The notes beneath the pieces were generated by a model that searched no databases, was not told the DNA's origin, and saw only the letters and a list, made by a program, of their open reading frames with translations. The translations under genes and the position numbers were made by a program. 59,927 nt of DNA from Planctomycetota bacterium (GTDB lineage Bacteria; Planctomycetota; UBA1135; GCA-002686595). The stretch lies in the NCBI GenBank assembly GCA_030746555.1, contig JASLMK010000050.1, positions 1 to 59,927 on the forward strand. The letters are read 5' to 3'. Positions 45,646 to 53,611 of the stretch are shown here, piece after piece; positions within the stretch are counted from its first letter, which is position 1, and each line of letters begins with the position of its first letter.

Positions 45646-47160
45646 ATGAATGTCGCCCTGATCTACGCCAAGGCCCAGAACATCAAAGAGAAGGCCGCGA
45701 CGGTCTTCGCCGACGAGGGCGTCACCAAGGGCGAGCTGGCCCGCGACGAGGTCTACCCGCCCTTGGGCATCAGCATCCTCGCCGGCTGGCTCGAGCGCGG
45801 CGGCCACGAGGTGCGCCTGAAGGACGACTCGATCGACGACATCGACGTCCTGCGCGCCGACATGGAGTGGGCCGACGTGATCGGGATCTCCAGCCTGACG
45901 CCCAACGCGCGCCGGGCGCGTGAGCTCGGCAAGCTCTGCAAGGAGGAGTTCGGCAAGCCGATCGTCATGGGCGGCCCCCACCCCACGACCAACCCCGAGT
46001 TCTTCCTCGACGCCGGCGCCGCGGACGTCTGCGTCCAGGGCGAGGGCGACGAGACCCTGCCCGAGCTGCTCGAGGTGATCTTCGAGCCCGAGCGCTGGGG
46101 AGAGGTGCGCGGGATCACCTTCCTGCGCGACGGCGAGCAGGTGGCGACCGAGAGACGACCGCTGATCGCGGAGATGGACGACCTCCCGCGCCCCGCCTAC
46201 CACCTCTGGGACATCGAGCGCTACATGAAGCTCATGATCAACCCCGGGGTGACGATGATCACCAGCCGCGGGTGTCCCTACGCCTGTACTTTCTGCGACG
46301 CGGAGATGACGCCGCGCAAGTACCGCGCGATGGGCCCGGAGCAGACGGTCGACTTGATGGAGTTCCTCCTCAAGACCTACAACCCGCCCCAGCTGGTCCT
46401 GTTCGACGACCTCTTCACGATCCAGCGCAAGCGCGTGATCGCCATCTGCAAGGAGATCGTGCGCCGCGACCTGTTCTTCGAGTGGGTCTGCGAGTCGCGG
46501 GTCGACACGATGGACTTCGAGATGCTGCGCTGGCTGCGGAAGGCCGGCTGCGTGAAGATCTACTACGGCCTCGAGTCGGGCTCCCCCAACATGCTGACCA
46601 CCATGAAGAAGGGCGTCACGCCCGAGAAGGTGCGGCACGGGGCGAAGCTGAACCGCCAGATCGGGATGTACTTCAAGTTCTTCCTGCTCTACGGCTTCCC
46701 CGAGGACACCGTCGAGGACCACCGCCTGACCGAAGAGCTGATCCAGGCCACCCGGCCCGACGCGGTCTGTTGCGCGATCCTCCAGCCGATCCCCGGCACC
46801 GAGGTCTACGAGCAGCTCAAGCCCCTGCTCACCAAGGACGTGGCCGAGATGGACTTCCACTACTGGCACTCGACCGAGAGCTTCAAGCACCCCACCTTCA
46901 CGCACGAGGAGCTGCACGCCGAGCGTGAGCGCGTCCTCAAGGTGCACGCCAAGACGCGCGAGATCGGCGGTCGGATGCTGCGCAAGCTGGAGCGTCTGTG
47001 GGCCCTGATCACCCACCCCGAGCTGATCGGCGACCTGTTCGAGATCCGGGGACGGCGCAAGCGGTTCCACCACCGCGTCTCCCAGAGCAACTGGGCCTGG
47101 ACCCAGACCGAGGAGCGCGACCACGTCGCCATGCAGGTCCCCAAGGTGACCGCAGACTGA
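45646..47160 (+). CDS. B12-binding-domain radical SAM enzyme, canonical cluster motif
   Basis: 504 residues. Cobalamin-binding-type N-terminal domain (1-140; VYPPLGISILAGWLERGGHEV, GISSLTPNA, PIVMGGPHPT), then the radical SAM barrel with SRGCPYACTFC giving the canonical C210-x3-C214-x2-C217, and IYYGLESGSPNMLTTMKKG. The C-terminal 80 residues are basic. Similar proteins (BchE, HpnR, HpnP and many uncharacterised ones) methylate or cyclise varied substrates; none can be assigned. It is a single gene with its own promoter and terminator. Confidence 0.87.
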   Translation: MNVALIYAKAQNIKEKAATVFADEGVTKGELARDEVYPPLGISILAGWLERGGHEVRLKDDSIDDIDVLRADMEWADVIGISSLTPNARRARELGKLCKEEFGKPIVMGGPHPTTNPEFFLDAGAADVCVQGEGDETLPELLEVIFEPERWGEVRGITFLRDGEQVATERRPLIAEMDDLPRPAYHLWDIERYMKLMINPGVTMITSRGCPYACTFCDAEMTPRKYRAMGPEQTVDLMEFLLKTYNPPQLVLFDDLFTIQRKRVIAICKEIVRRDLFFEWVCESRVDTMDFEMLRWLRKAGCVKIYYGLESGSPNMLTTMKKGVTPEKVRHGAKLNRQIGMYFKFFLLYGFPEDTVEDHRLTEELIQATRPDAVCCAILQPIPGTEVYEQLKPLLTKDVAEMDFHYWHSTESFKHPTFTHEELHAERERVLKVHAKTREIGGRMLRKLERLWALITHPELIGDLFEIRGRRKRFHHRVSQSNWAWTQTEERDHVAMQVPKVTAD

Positions 47161-47209
47161 CGCCGAGGGAAAACGGGCCGGAGGGAAACCCCCCGACCCG
47201 CTCGGACGG

Positions 47210-47230
47210 GGGCCGCCGAAAAGGCGGCCC
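47210..47230 (+). terminator. Rho-independent terminator
   Basis: GGGCCGCC (47210-47217), loop GAAAA, GGCGGCCC (47223-47230), followed by T-rich TCGTTCCTTTTCC. An 8-bp perfect stem 50 bp after the radical SAM stop. Confidence 0.75.
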
Positions 47231-47257
47231 TCGTTCCTTTTCCTCAGCGCCCTAGGC

Positions 47258-47677
47258 TCACCGCGCCCGGCGGGGCCTGCGGGGCCGGGGCGTCTCCCTA
47301 TCCCCGACGTCCCCGAGTGGAGGGTAGGGCAGTCCCTCGGCGCCCTCATCGGCCTCGGCGTCCGCTGTGGGCGGTTCGACGCCGCCGGCGACCAGCCCCA
47401 TGGCGAAGTGGAATCGCAGGCCGTCCTCCCGCGGATCCTGCTGGAGGGGCGGCGGGTCGCAGGACAGGGCCCACCCAGCAGCGATCAGGCGCTGGCTGTC
47501 GGGCAAAGGGCGTTCGGCGGGCTCGGGCCCGCACGCGAGCGATGCACTCCCTCCAGGTAGGGAGAGCGGGAGACCGGCCGTTTCCGAGCGCGAGGAACCA
47601 GAAGGGAGGGCGGAATCGGCTGGACCGGGGAGAGCCGAAGTGCTCGCCACGCCCGCGCCCGCTAGCCTCTCCCTCAT
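47258..47677 (-). CDS. possible small hypothetical protein
   Basis: An open frame ends at 47258; the start is uncertain (ATG 47677, which overlaps the divergent gene start, or a GTG at about 47650). The C-terminal half (QRLIAAGWALSCDPPP, QQDPREDGLRFHFAMGL) reads like real protein with GC-rich third positions and ends in an Arg/Pro-rich tail. No family recognised. If not real, 47231-47675 holds nothing else I can identify. Confidence 0.35.
   Translation of the reverse strand: MRERLAGAGVASTSALPGPADSALPSGSSRSETAGLPLSLPGGSASLACGPEPAERPLPDSQRLIAAGWALSCDPPPLQQDPREDGLRFHFAMGLVAGGVEPPTADAEADEGAEGLPYPPLGDVGDRETPRPRRPRRAR
47663..47668 (+). promoter_or_regulatory. possible -10 element (TAGCCT), leaderless start
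   Basis: TAGCCT ends 7 nt before the ATG at 47676; no good -35. Confidence 0.3.
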
Positions 47678-49343
47678 GCCGCGGCCGATCTGGATCGTCC
47701 TGCTCGCCCTCGCCGCCTGGATGCCCGGCGCCGTGCGCGGGGGGACGGTGATGGACGACCGGGAGCTGCTGTTCGCCAACCCGGTGGTCGACGGCTCCCT
47801 GCCGCTCTCCGCGGCCTTCGACCGCGACTACTTCCACCACGTGGGCGATGCGGGGCAGTGGCGGCCGCTGGCAACCCTGTCTCTGCGGCTGGAGCGCGCT
47901 CTGTGGGGCGAGTGGACCCACGGCTACCACCTCGGCAACGTCCTCCTACACGCGCTGGTCTGCGCCCTGGCGGCGGCGCTCCTGCGGCGCCGGCCCGGCG
48001 GCGGGAGCGCGTGGCCCTGGTTCGGTCTGGCCCTGTTCGCGGTCCACCCGGCCCTGGCGGACGCCGTGGCCTGGATCAGCGGGCGTACGGCCATGGTCAG
48101 CGCCGCCGCGGGCCTGGCGGGCGCCCTCGCCTGCGGGTGGGCGGGCAGGAGGATGGCGGGTTCGTCTGCGGCGGGTGCGGCGGCGCTCGTCGCCCTCGCC
48201 GCCGGCGCCGGCGTCTGCCTGGCCGCCATGGGGAAGGAGGACGGGGTCTGCTTCGCCCTGCTGTATGTCCTAGCCGCCCCCCACCGCCGGGCCGCACACG
48301 CCGCCGCCCTCGGCGCGACGGCTGGACTGGCGGTGTACCTGACCGCCCGCGGCCTGGCCCTGGGGCACTTCCTTCCCGCGGCGGCCCATCCAGTCCTGGG
48401 CGCCGCGCCCCTCGCCGAGCGCCTGGTCGTCGGCGGTTGCGAACTGCTGGAGGGCCTGCGCCTGGCCGTCCTGCCGGCGGACTACCCGCCCCTGTACCGG
48501 GCCGAGTTCCTGCTGGCGCGGTTCGCCCCCCTCGGCTCCACCACCGCCGCGGGAGCAGGCTGGCTCCTGTGGGCGACGCTGGTCGCGGCCGGGGCAGCCC
48601 GACGCCGCACCCTGGCGGGGGCCGCCGCGCTCCTGGCCGCCTGCGCCTGGCTGCCGGTCCTCCAACTCGCGCCCCTCGGCGAGGTCTTCGCCCCGCGCTT
48701 CCTCTACCTGCCGCTCCTGTTCGGTGCGCCCCTCGCCGACGCCCTCCTCGCGCGCCTGCCGGGCCGGGCCTGGATCGCGGCCGCCGCCCTGGTCGCGGCC
48801 TCGGTCGCAGCGACCCAACGCTCCGTCCTCTATGCGGACCGCGCCGCCTGGCGGGAGGAGATGCTGCGCCACCACCCCGACGACGCTCCCTCGTGGAACG
48901 CCCTCGGCCTGGTGCGCGAGGAGCGTGGGGACCTGGCCGGCGCCCGCGCGGCCTGGCGGCGCGCCACCGAAGCCGATCCGCGCTACAGCCGGCCCTGGTC
49001 GAACCTGGGCCGCGCGCTCCTCGCCGAGGGCGAGCTGGGCGAAGCCGAGCGCCTGTTGCGCCGGGCCCTCGCCGAAGGGCCGCGCAACCCGGTGGTGCGG
49101 GTCAACCTGGGGTCCTGCCTGTTGCGGGCGGGCCGGGCGGAGGAGGCCCTGGCTCACTACGAGCGGGCGCGGGAGCTGGCGGCAGGGCTCGCCGCCGCCT
49201 GGCGCGGCGAGGGACAGGCGCTCTCGTTCCTGGGCAGGCACGAAGCGGCCGCCCGCGCCTTGCGCCGCGCTCTCGCCCTCGATCCGCGCGACGATGGCCC
49301 GCGACGCCTGCTGGCCGGGGCCGAGGCGGCGGCGCGACGATGA
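47676..49343 (+). CDS. TMTC-like membrane glycosyltransferase with TPR repeats
   Basis: 555 residues. After an N-terminal membrane anchor, MDDRELLFANP and QWRPLATLSLRLERALWG, THGYHLGNVLLHAL match the GT-C-fold proteins that carry a luminal acidic motif and C-terminal TPRs, such as the animal O-mannosyltransferases TMTC1-4. About ten membrane segments follow to residue 390, then four TPR motifs (residues 405-545; WNALGLVREERGDLAGARAAW, WSNLGRALLAEGELGEAERL). Protein or glycan glycosylation at the membrane is inferred. The cytochrome gene follows after 4 bp. Confidence 0.8.
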   Translation: MPRPIWIVLLALAAWMPGAVRGGTVMDDRELLFANPVVDGSLPLSAAFDRDYFHHVGDAGQWRPLATLSLRLERALWGEWTHGYHLGNVLLHALVCALAAALLRRRPGGGSAWPWFGLALFAVHPALADAVAWISGRTAMVSAAAGLAGALACGWAGRRMAGSSAAGAAALVALAAGAGVCLAAMGKEDGVCFALLYVLAAPHRRAAHAAALGATAGLAVYLTARGLALGHFLPAAAHPVLGAAPLAERLVVGGCELLEGLRLAVLPADYPPLYRAEFLLARFAPLGSTTAAGAGWLLWATLVAAGAARRRTLAGAAALLAACAWLPVLQLAPLGEVFAPRFLYLPLLFGAPLADALLARLPGRAWIAAAALVAASVAATQRSVLYADRAAWREEMLRHHPDDAPSWNALGLVREERGDLAGARAAWRRATEADPRYSRPWSNLGRALLAEGELGEAERLLRRALAEGPRNPVVRVNLGSCLLRAGRAEEALAHYERARELAAGLAAAWRGEGQALSFLGRHEAAARALRRALALDPRDDGPRRLLAGAEAAARR

Positions 49344-49347
49344 GGGG

Positions 49348-49713
49348 ATGATCCCCCCGCGCACCCTCCTCGCCGTCCTGCTCTGCGGCGCCTTCCTGCT
49401 CGCCTGTGGGGAGCGGGACGGACCCGTCGATCCCCAAACCGCCAGCGGCGCCCAGCTGTACGCTCTCGTGCGCTGCGACAGTTGCCACGGAGGCGCCCGG
49501 GAGGGGACCTTCCTGGCGCCGCCGCTGGCGGGACTCGCGCGGCACTGGGAGGCGCAGAGCCTGGCCGATTACCTGCGCGACCCGGCTCCGTTCTTGGCCT
49601 CCGACGAGCGCCTGGGCGCCATGAGCCAGCACTACACGGCCAACATGCGAGCCTTCGCCGAGTTGGGCAAGGCCGAGCGCCTGCGCCTGGCCGAGTGGCT
49701 CCTGGAGCCCTGA
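49348..49713 (+). CDS. small c-type cytochrome lipoprotein
   Basis: 121 residues. Signal peptide with lipobox LLAC (Cys near 20). Haem c motif CDSCH in YALVRCDSCHGGAREG, and a probable Met ligand in LGAMSQHYT. Class I cytochrome c of the outer face of the cytoplasmic membrane. Starts 4 bp after the TMTC-like stop, so cotranscription is likely. Confidence 0.85.
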   Translation: MIPPRTLLAVLLCGAFLLACGERDGPVDPQTASGAQLYALVRCDSCHGGAREGTFLAPPLAGLARHWEAQSLADYLRDPAPFLASDERLGAMSQHYTANMRAFAELGKAERLRLAEWLLEP

Positions 49714-49823
49714 GCGCCAGTCCGCCCGGCGACGGCCCGGGAGGATGCCCGCCGAGCTCTGGCGGAGGTCTCGCCGGTCGGCCAGAATGAGCCCGTACCC
49801 AACCCCCGCTCCGAGCGCGCACC

Positions 49824-50858
49824 ATGAGACGTTCCCATCGATGCAGCCTGACCCTCACGATCCTGTTCAGCGCCCTCGCACCCGCCGCCGCAGCGGGAGA
49901 CTTCGTCTTCGACATCGACTTCGATGACGCCGCCTTCGACTGGGGAGGCGACACGAACCTGGGGCCGTTGGTGACCACGCCGTCGACCTTCCACCTCCAG
50001 GGCACGATCGAGCTCGAACTCGCCACCGGGGGCGACCCGGTCGGCTCGGGACGGCTCACCAGCGGCGGCGACGCGGCGGTCATCCCCGACCTGCACGCCG
50101 AGGTCGCCGCGCCCGCGCCCCTGCCGCCCTGGCTCTCCTTCGACGTGGCCGGCGTCCACTACGTGTTCGGCAGCGACCCGTTCGACGTCGATGCCGCGGG
50201 GAACTTCCTGGCCACCGGGATCCAAGTGACCACGACGGCCGGCACCCTGACCCTCTCCCTCGCCGGCGGAACGCCCCTGGTGTTCGACCTGACGGGCCTC
50301 ACGTTCGGCGCCGGGGACGTCAGCGGCTCGATCGTCGAGAACGGCGGGAGCCTGCGCTTCTCGCTCCCCATCGACATCGACGTCTCCCTCACCGACCCCG
50401 GGACCGGCCTGCACATCGAGCTCTTCCTGCTCGGCGAGGTGGCCGCCGACCACGCCTGCGCGACCCCGGCGGTGTACTGTGAGACCTCCCCGAACTCGGT
50501 CGGGGCGGGCGCCCTGATCGGGAGCAGCGGGTCTACGTCCATCGCCGCCAACGAGCTCACCCTGGAGTGCACCGACCTGCCCCCGGGGCAGTTCGCGATC
50601 TTCTACTACGGCCCCGACCAGATCGCCCAGCCCTTCGGGAACGGCGTGCGCTGCGTCGGCGGCTCGGTCCTGCGCCTGCCCCCGCGCCCCACCGGCGACG
50701 GGCAGCTCTCCTTCTCCCTCGACCACACCGCCCTACCGGCTGGCGGCGATCTGGAGGCCGGTGAGCTGGCCCACTTCCAGTGCTGGTACCGCGACCCCGC
50801 CGCCGGTCTCGCCGGCTTCAACTTCTCCGACGGACTCTCCGTGACCTTCTGCCCCTGA
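49824..50858 (+). CDS. secreted protein with shared C-terminal module
   Basis: 344 residues. Signal peptide about 1-24 (cleavage near AAAAG). Residues 25-205 form a beta-rich domain with many Asp/Thr turns and no recognised family. Residues 210-344 are the shared module: CETSPNSVGAG, LPPGQFAIFYYGP, PFGNGVRCVGG, FQCWYRDPAAG, FNFSDGLSVTFCP. It is the most complete and readable example of the module in the window. Localisation outside the cell is likely; function unknown. Confidence 0.85.
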   Translation: MRRSHRCSLTLTILFSALAPAAAAGDFVFDIDFDDAAFDWGGDTNLGPLVTTPSTFHLQGTIELELATGGDPVGSGRLTSGGDAAVIPDLHAEVAAPAPLPPWLSFDVAGVHYVFGSDPFDVDAAGNFLATGIQVTTTAGTLTLSLAGGTPLVFDLTGLTFGAGDVSGSIVENGGSLRFSLPIDIDVSLTDPGTGLHIELFLLGEVAADHACATPAVYCETSPNSVGAGALIGSSGSTSIAANELTLECTDLPPGQFAIFYYGPDQIAQPFGNGVRCVGGSVLRLPPRPTGDGQLSFSLDHTALPAGGDLEAGELAHFQCWYRDPAAGLAGFNFSDGLSVTFCP

Positions 50859-50901
50859 TCGCTGGACCGCGGACGGCCGCGCCGCCCGCCGAGACGACGC
50901 C

Positions 50902-51129
50902 ATGAACTTCTTCTGCCGCCTCTTCGGACACACCTGGGTACACGCCACCGAGCGCCAGACGATCCGCTGGCACACCGACGAGAAGACCCTCTCCCAGCTG
51001 CACCCCTCCGCGCCGGATCGGGAGCCCTCGTTCGAGCGCTCCTGTGTGCGCTGCGGACAGCGGGCAGAGTGGGCCGCGCCCAATCGGCCCGGCGGCTCCC
51101 CGACCCAGGCGGTCTCGGGCGGCCGTTGA
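50902..51129 (+). CDS. small Cys-containing hypothetical protein
   Basis: 75 residues. Begins MNFFCRLFGHTWVHA, resembling short zinc-binding proteins that begin with a CxxxGHxW element, and has CVRCG in the middle, giving a plausible C/H/C/C zinc site. No family can be assigned with confidence. ATG 50902 follows the secreted-protein gene by 43 bp. Confidence 0.6.
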   Translation: MNFFCRLFGHTWVHATERQTIRWHTDEKTLSQLHPSAPDREPSFERSCVRCGQRAEWAAPNRPGGSPTQAVSGGR

Positions 51130-51195
51130 GGAGGCGGCCTCCTCGAGGGCTCATGGGCGCCGCCCGCCACGACCGATAGAACCGCCCACGGACCG

Positions 51196-51513
51196 ATGGA
51201 CCTCGACTTCCTCTCCCGCGACCTCGCCAGGTACCTGCTCCTGGCCCTCACGGCGCCCTTGTGGGTGCCCTTCGTCAAGGCCGTCTGGGAGGAGCTCAAC
51301 CGCGCCCTGCGCGACGACGGCGGCGTCTTCGGACCCCTCCCCGGCCCGGCCGAGTCGGAGCGCATCGAGGAGCGGGAGCGCGCGAAGGAGCCCTCCCTGG
51401 TGGCCGAGCGTCTGACGGAACCGGGAGCGCCGAGCGCGGCTCCTCCACGCTCCACGGCGGTCGCTCCCGGCACGGTCCCCGTCGAGGCCGTGCGCCGCCA
51501 CGGGTTCCGCTAG
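51196..51513 (+). CDS. hypothetical protein with N-terminal hydrophobic helix
   Basis: 105 residues. Residues 10-30 (LARYLLLALTAPLWVPFVKA) form a likely membrane-associated helix; the rest is Glu/Pro/Ala-rich and probably disordered. No family recognised. It ends 6 bp before the MIOX start and may be cotranscribed with it. GC-rich third positions agree with a coding role. Confidence 0.55.
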   Translation: MDLDFLSRDLARYLLLALTAPLWVPFVKAVWEELNRALRDDGGVFGPLPGPAESERIEERERAKEPSLVAERLTEPGAPSAAPPRSTAVAPGTVPVEAVRRHGFR

Positions 51514-51519
51514 CCCGTC

Positions 51520-52299
51520 GTGGGCCGCGCCAAGGACACCTTCCGCGACTACGAGGCCGAGTCGGCGGCGAGGGCGCGGGCGTTCTACGCGGAGCACAAC
51601 GCACGCCTCACTCTGGCCTTCACGCAGGAGAAGGAGGCGGAGTTCCTCCCCCCGCGCCGCCTGCGCGCCGGCTTGTGGGGGGTGATGGAGCGCCTCGAGA
51701 CGGTCGTAGACGAGAGCGATCCGGACACGGACCTGCCCCAGATCGTCCACGCCTTCCAAACGGCCGAGGCCCTGAGGAAGGCCGGCAAGCCCGACTGGTT
51801 GGTCCTCGTCGGGCTGGTGCACGACATGGGGAAGCTGTTGTGTCTGTTCGGCGAGCCCCAGTGGGCGGTCGTCGGCGACACGTTTCCGGTCGGCTGCGCC
51901 TTCTCCGACGCGATCGTCGAGAGCGCCGCCTTCGAGCGCAACCCCGACCGCGCCGACCCCTTGCTGTCGACGGCGTCGGGCATCTACGAGGCCGGCTGCG
52001 GCCTGGGCGCCGTGCACTTTTGCTGGGGCCACGACGAGTACATCGCCGGGGTTCTCGGACCGCACCTCGGTGAGGAGGCCGCCTACATCCTGCGCCTGCA
52101 CTCCTTCTACGCCGGCCACAGCCACGGCGCCTACGGCGAGCTGTTCGACGAGCGCGACCGGCGCTGGATGCCACGCGTGCGCGAGTTCAGCACCTTCGAC
52201 CTCTACTCCAAGGGCGCGCGGCTCCCCGACATCGAGGGCCTGAGGCCGCGCTACGAGGACCTCGCCTCCGCCTTCCTGCCCGACGTGCTCGACTGGTGA
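51520..52299 (+). CDS. myo-inositol oxygenase-like di-iron oxygenase
   Basis: 259 residues. DESDPDTDLPQIVHAFQTAE, GLVHDMGKLL (HD di-iron ligands), EPQWAVVGDTFPVGC, WGHDEYIAGVL and RLHSFYAGH are the successive metal and substrate motifs of MIOX, which cleaves myo-inositol to D-glucuronate with O2. Length agrees with the family. The start is GTG 51520. MIOX is typical of eukaryotes and occurs in some bacteria. No other inositol genes are adjacent. Confidence 0.92.
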   Translation: MGRAKDTFRDYEAESAARARAFYAEHNARLTLAFTQEKEAEFLPPRRLRAGLWGVMERLETVVDESDPDTDLPQIVHAFQTAEALRKAGKPDWLVLVGLVHDMGKLLCLFGEPQWAVVGDTFPVGCAFSDAIVESAAFERNPDRADPLLSTASGIYEAGCGLGAVHFCWGHDEYIAGVLGPHLGEEAAYILRLHSFYAGHSHGAYGELFDERDRRWMPRVREFSTFDLYSKGARLPDIEGLRPRYEDLASAFLPDVLDW

Positions 52300-52393
52300 G
52301 CGGCGGCGCGCCCAGACCGCGCGCGGCAAAAGCTACTGGGGAGTCCTCAGATCGCTTGCTAGAGTCCTGCGGGCTTCGGCCCCCAGCGCCCCG

Positions 52394-53611
52394 ATGCCCG
52401 TCGAGAGCCCCCTCCACTCGCGCACCGCGCCCTTGTGCACCAGCTACCGCTGGAAGGAGTGGGCGGGCCGGTACGCTGTGTGCTCCTACCAGACCAGCGC
52501 CGAGAGCGAGTACCTCGCCCTACGTCACGCCTGCGGCCTGCTCGACGTCTCGCCCCTGTTCAAGTACGAGATCCGCGGCCCCGACGCCGCCGCCCTGCTC
52601 TCGTGGGTCTGGACCCGGGACGTGACCCGTCTGGCTGAGGGGAGCGTCGCCTACGGCTGTTGGTGCGACGAGCGGGGCAAGGTCGTCGACGACGGCACGG
52701 TCTGTCGCCTCGGGCCCGACCGCTACCGCATGACGGCTGCCGAGCCCACCTTCAGATGGCTCGCCCGCCAGGCCCGCGGATTCGACGCCGAGGTCACCGA
52801 CGAGAGCGCGAGCGTCGCCGCCCTCGCCCTACAGGGGCCCAGCTCGCGCGCCGTCCTGACGGAGCTGTGCGGCGAAGAGACCGCCGGCCTCGGCTTCTTC
52901 CGCGCCGCCCACGCCCGCAGCGGTTCCCTGGAGCTCGAGGTGACGCGCACCGGCTACACCGGGGACCTCGGCTATGAGCTGTGGATCTCCGCGGACCGCG
53001 CGGTCGAGCTGTGGGACGCGGTGGTCGCCGCGGGCCGCGACCACGGCCTGGTGCCGGCCGGCCTCGATGCCCTCGACATCACGCGCATCGAGGCGGGCTT
53101 CCTCCTCGCCGGGGTCGACTACGTCGGCGCACGCGACGCCCTCATCCCGTCCCTGACGTCCTCCCCCTTCGAGCTCGACCTCGGATGGGCGGTCCACCTC
53201 GAGCGCGGCCCCTTCGTCGGGCGCGACGCCCTGGTGCGCGAGGCACGCGAGGGCTCGCCCGAGACCCTCGTCGGCCTGGTCGCCGACTGGGAGGCGATCG
53301 AGGAGGTCCACGAGCGCTACGGCCTGCCTCCGAGCCTGCCGACCCAGGCCTGGCGCGAGCCGGTGCCGGTCTACGCGGACGGGCGACAGGTCGGCCGCGC
53401 CACCAGCGGTACCTGGTCGCCGACCCTCAAGCAGAACCTGGCCCTGGCCACGGTCGACACCGCGCGCGCCGCCGTCGGCACGCGCCTGGAGCTCGAGGCG
53501 ACCGTGGCCTTCGAGCGCCACACGGTGCCCGTGACGGTGGTCGAGCGCCCCTTCTTCGACCCGCCGCGCAAGAAGGGCCGGGCGGGCGCGGACGAAGGCG
53601 AGGGCAGCTGA
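52394..53611 (+). CDS. GcvT-like (aminomethyltransferase family) protein
   Basis: 405 residues, folate-binding GcvT fold. Seen: YLALRHACGLLDVSPLFKYEIRG split across the first domain, GCWCDERGKVVDDGTV, TRTGYTGDLGYELWI with the pterin-contacting Glu, GLDALDITRIEAGF and GRATSGTWSPTLKQNLA. It differs from the housekeeping glycine-cleavage T protein and belongs to demethylase-type relatives that move a methyl group to tetrahydrofolate. The stop shares a base with the start of the following FAD oxidoreductase. Confidence 0.85.
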   Translation: MPVESPLHSRTAPLCTSYRWKEWAGRYAVCSYQTSAESEYLALRHACGLLDVSPLFKYEIRGPDAAALLSWVWTRDVTRLAEGSVAYGCWCDERGKVVDDGTVCRLGPDRYRMTAAEPTFRWLARQARGFDAEVTDESASVAALALQGPSSRAVLTELCGEETAGLGFFRAAHARSGSLELEVTRTGYTGDLGYELWISADRAVELWDAVVAAGRDHGLVPAGLDALDITRIEAGFLLAGVDYVGARDALIPSLTSSPFELDLGWAVHLERGPFVGRDALVREAREGSPETLVGLVADWEAIEEVHERYGLPPSLPTQAWREPVPVYADGRQVGRATSGTWSPTLKQNLALATVDTARAAVGTRLELEATVAFERHTVPVTVVERPFFDPPRKKGRAGADEGEGS

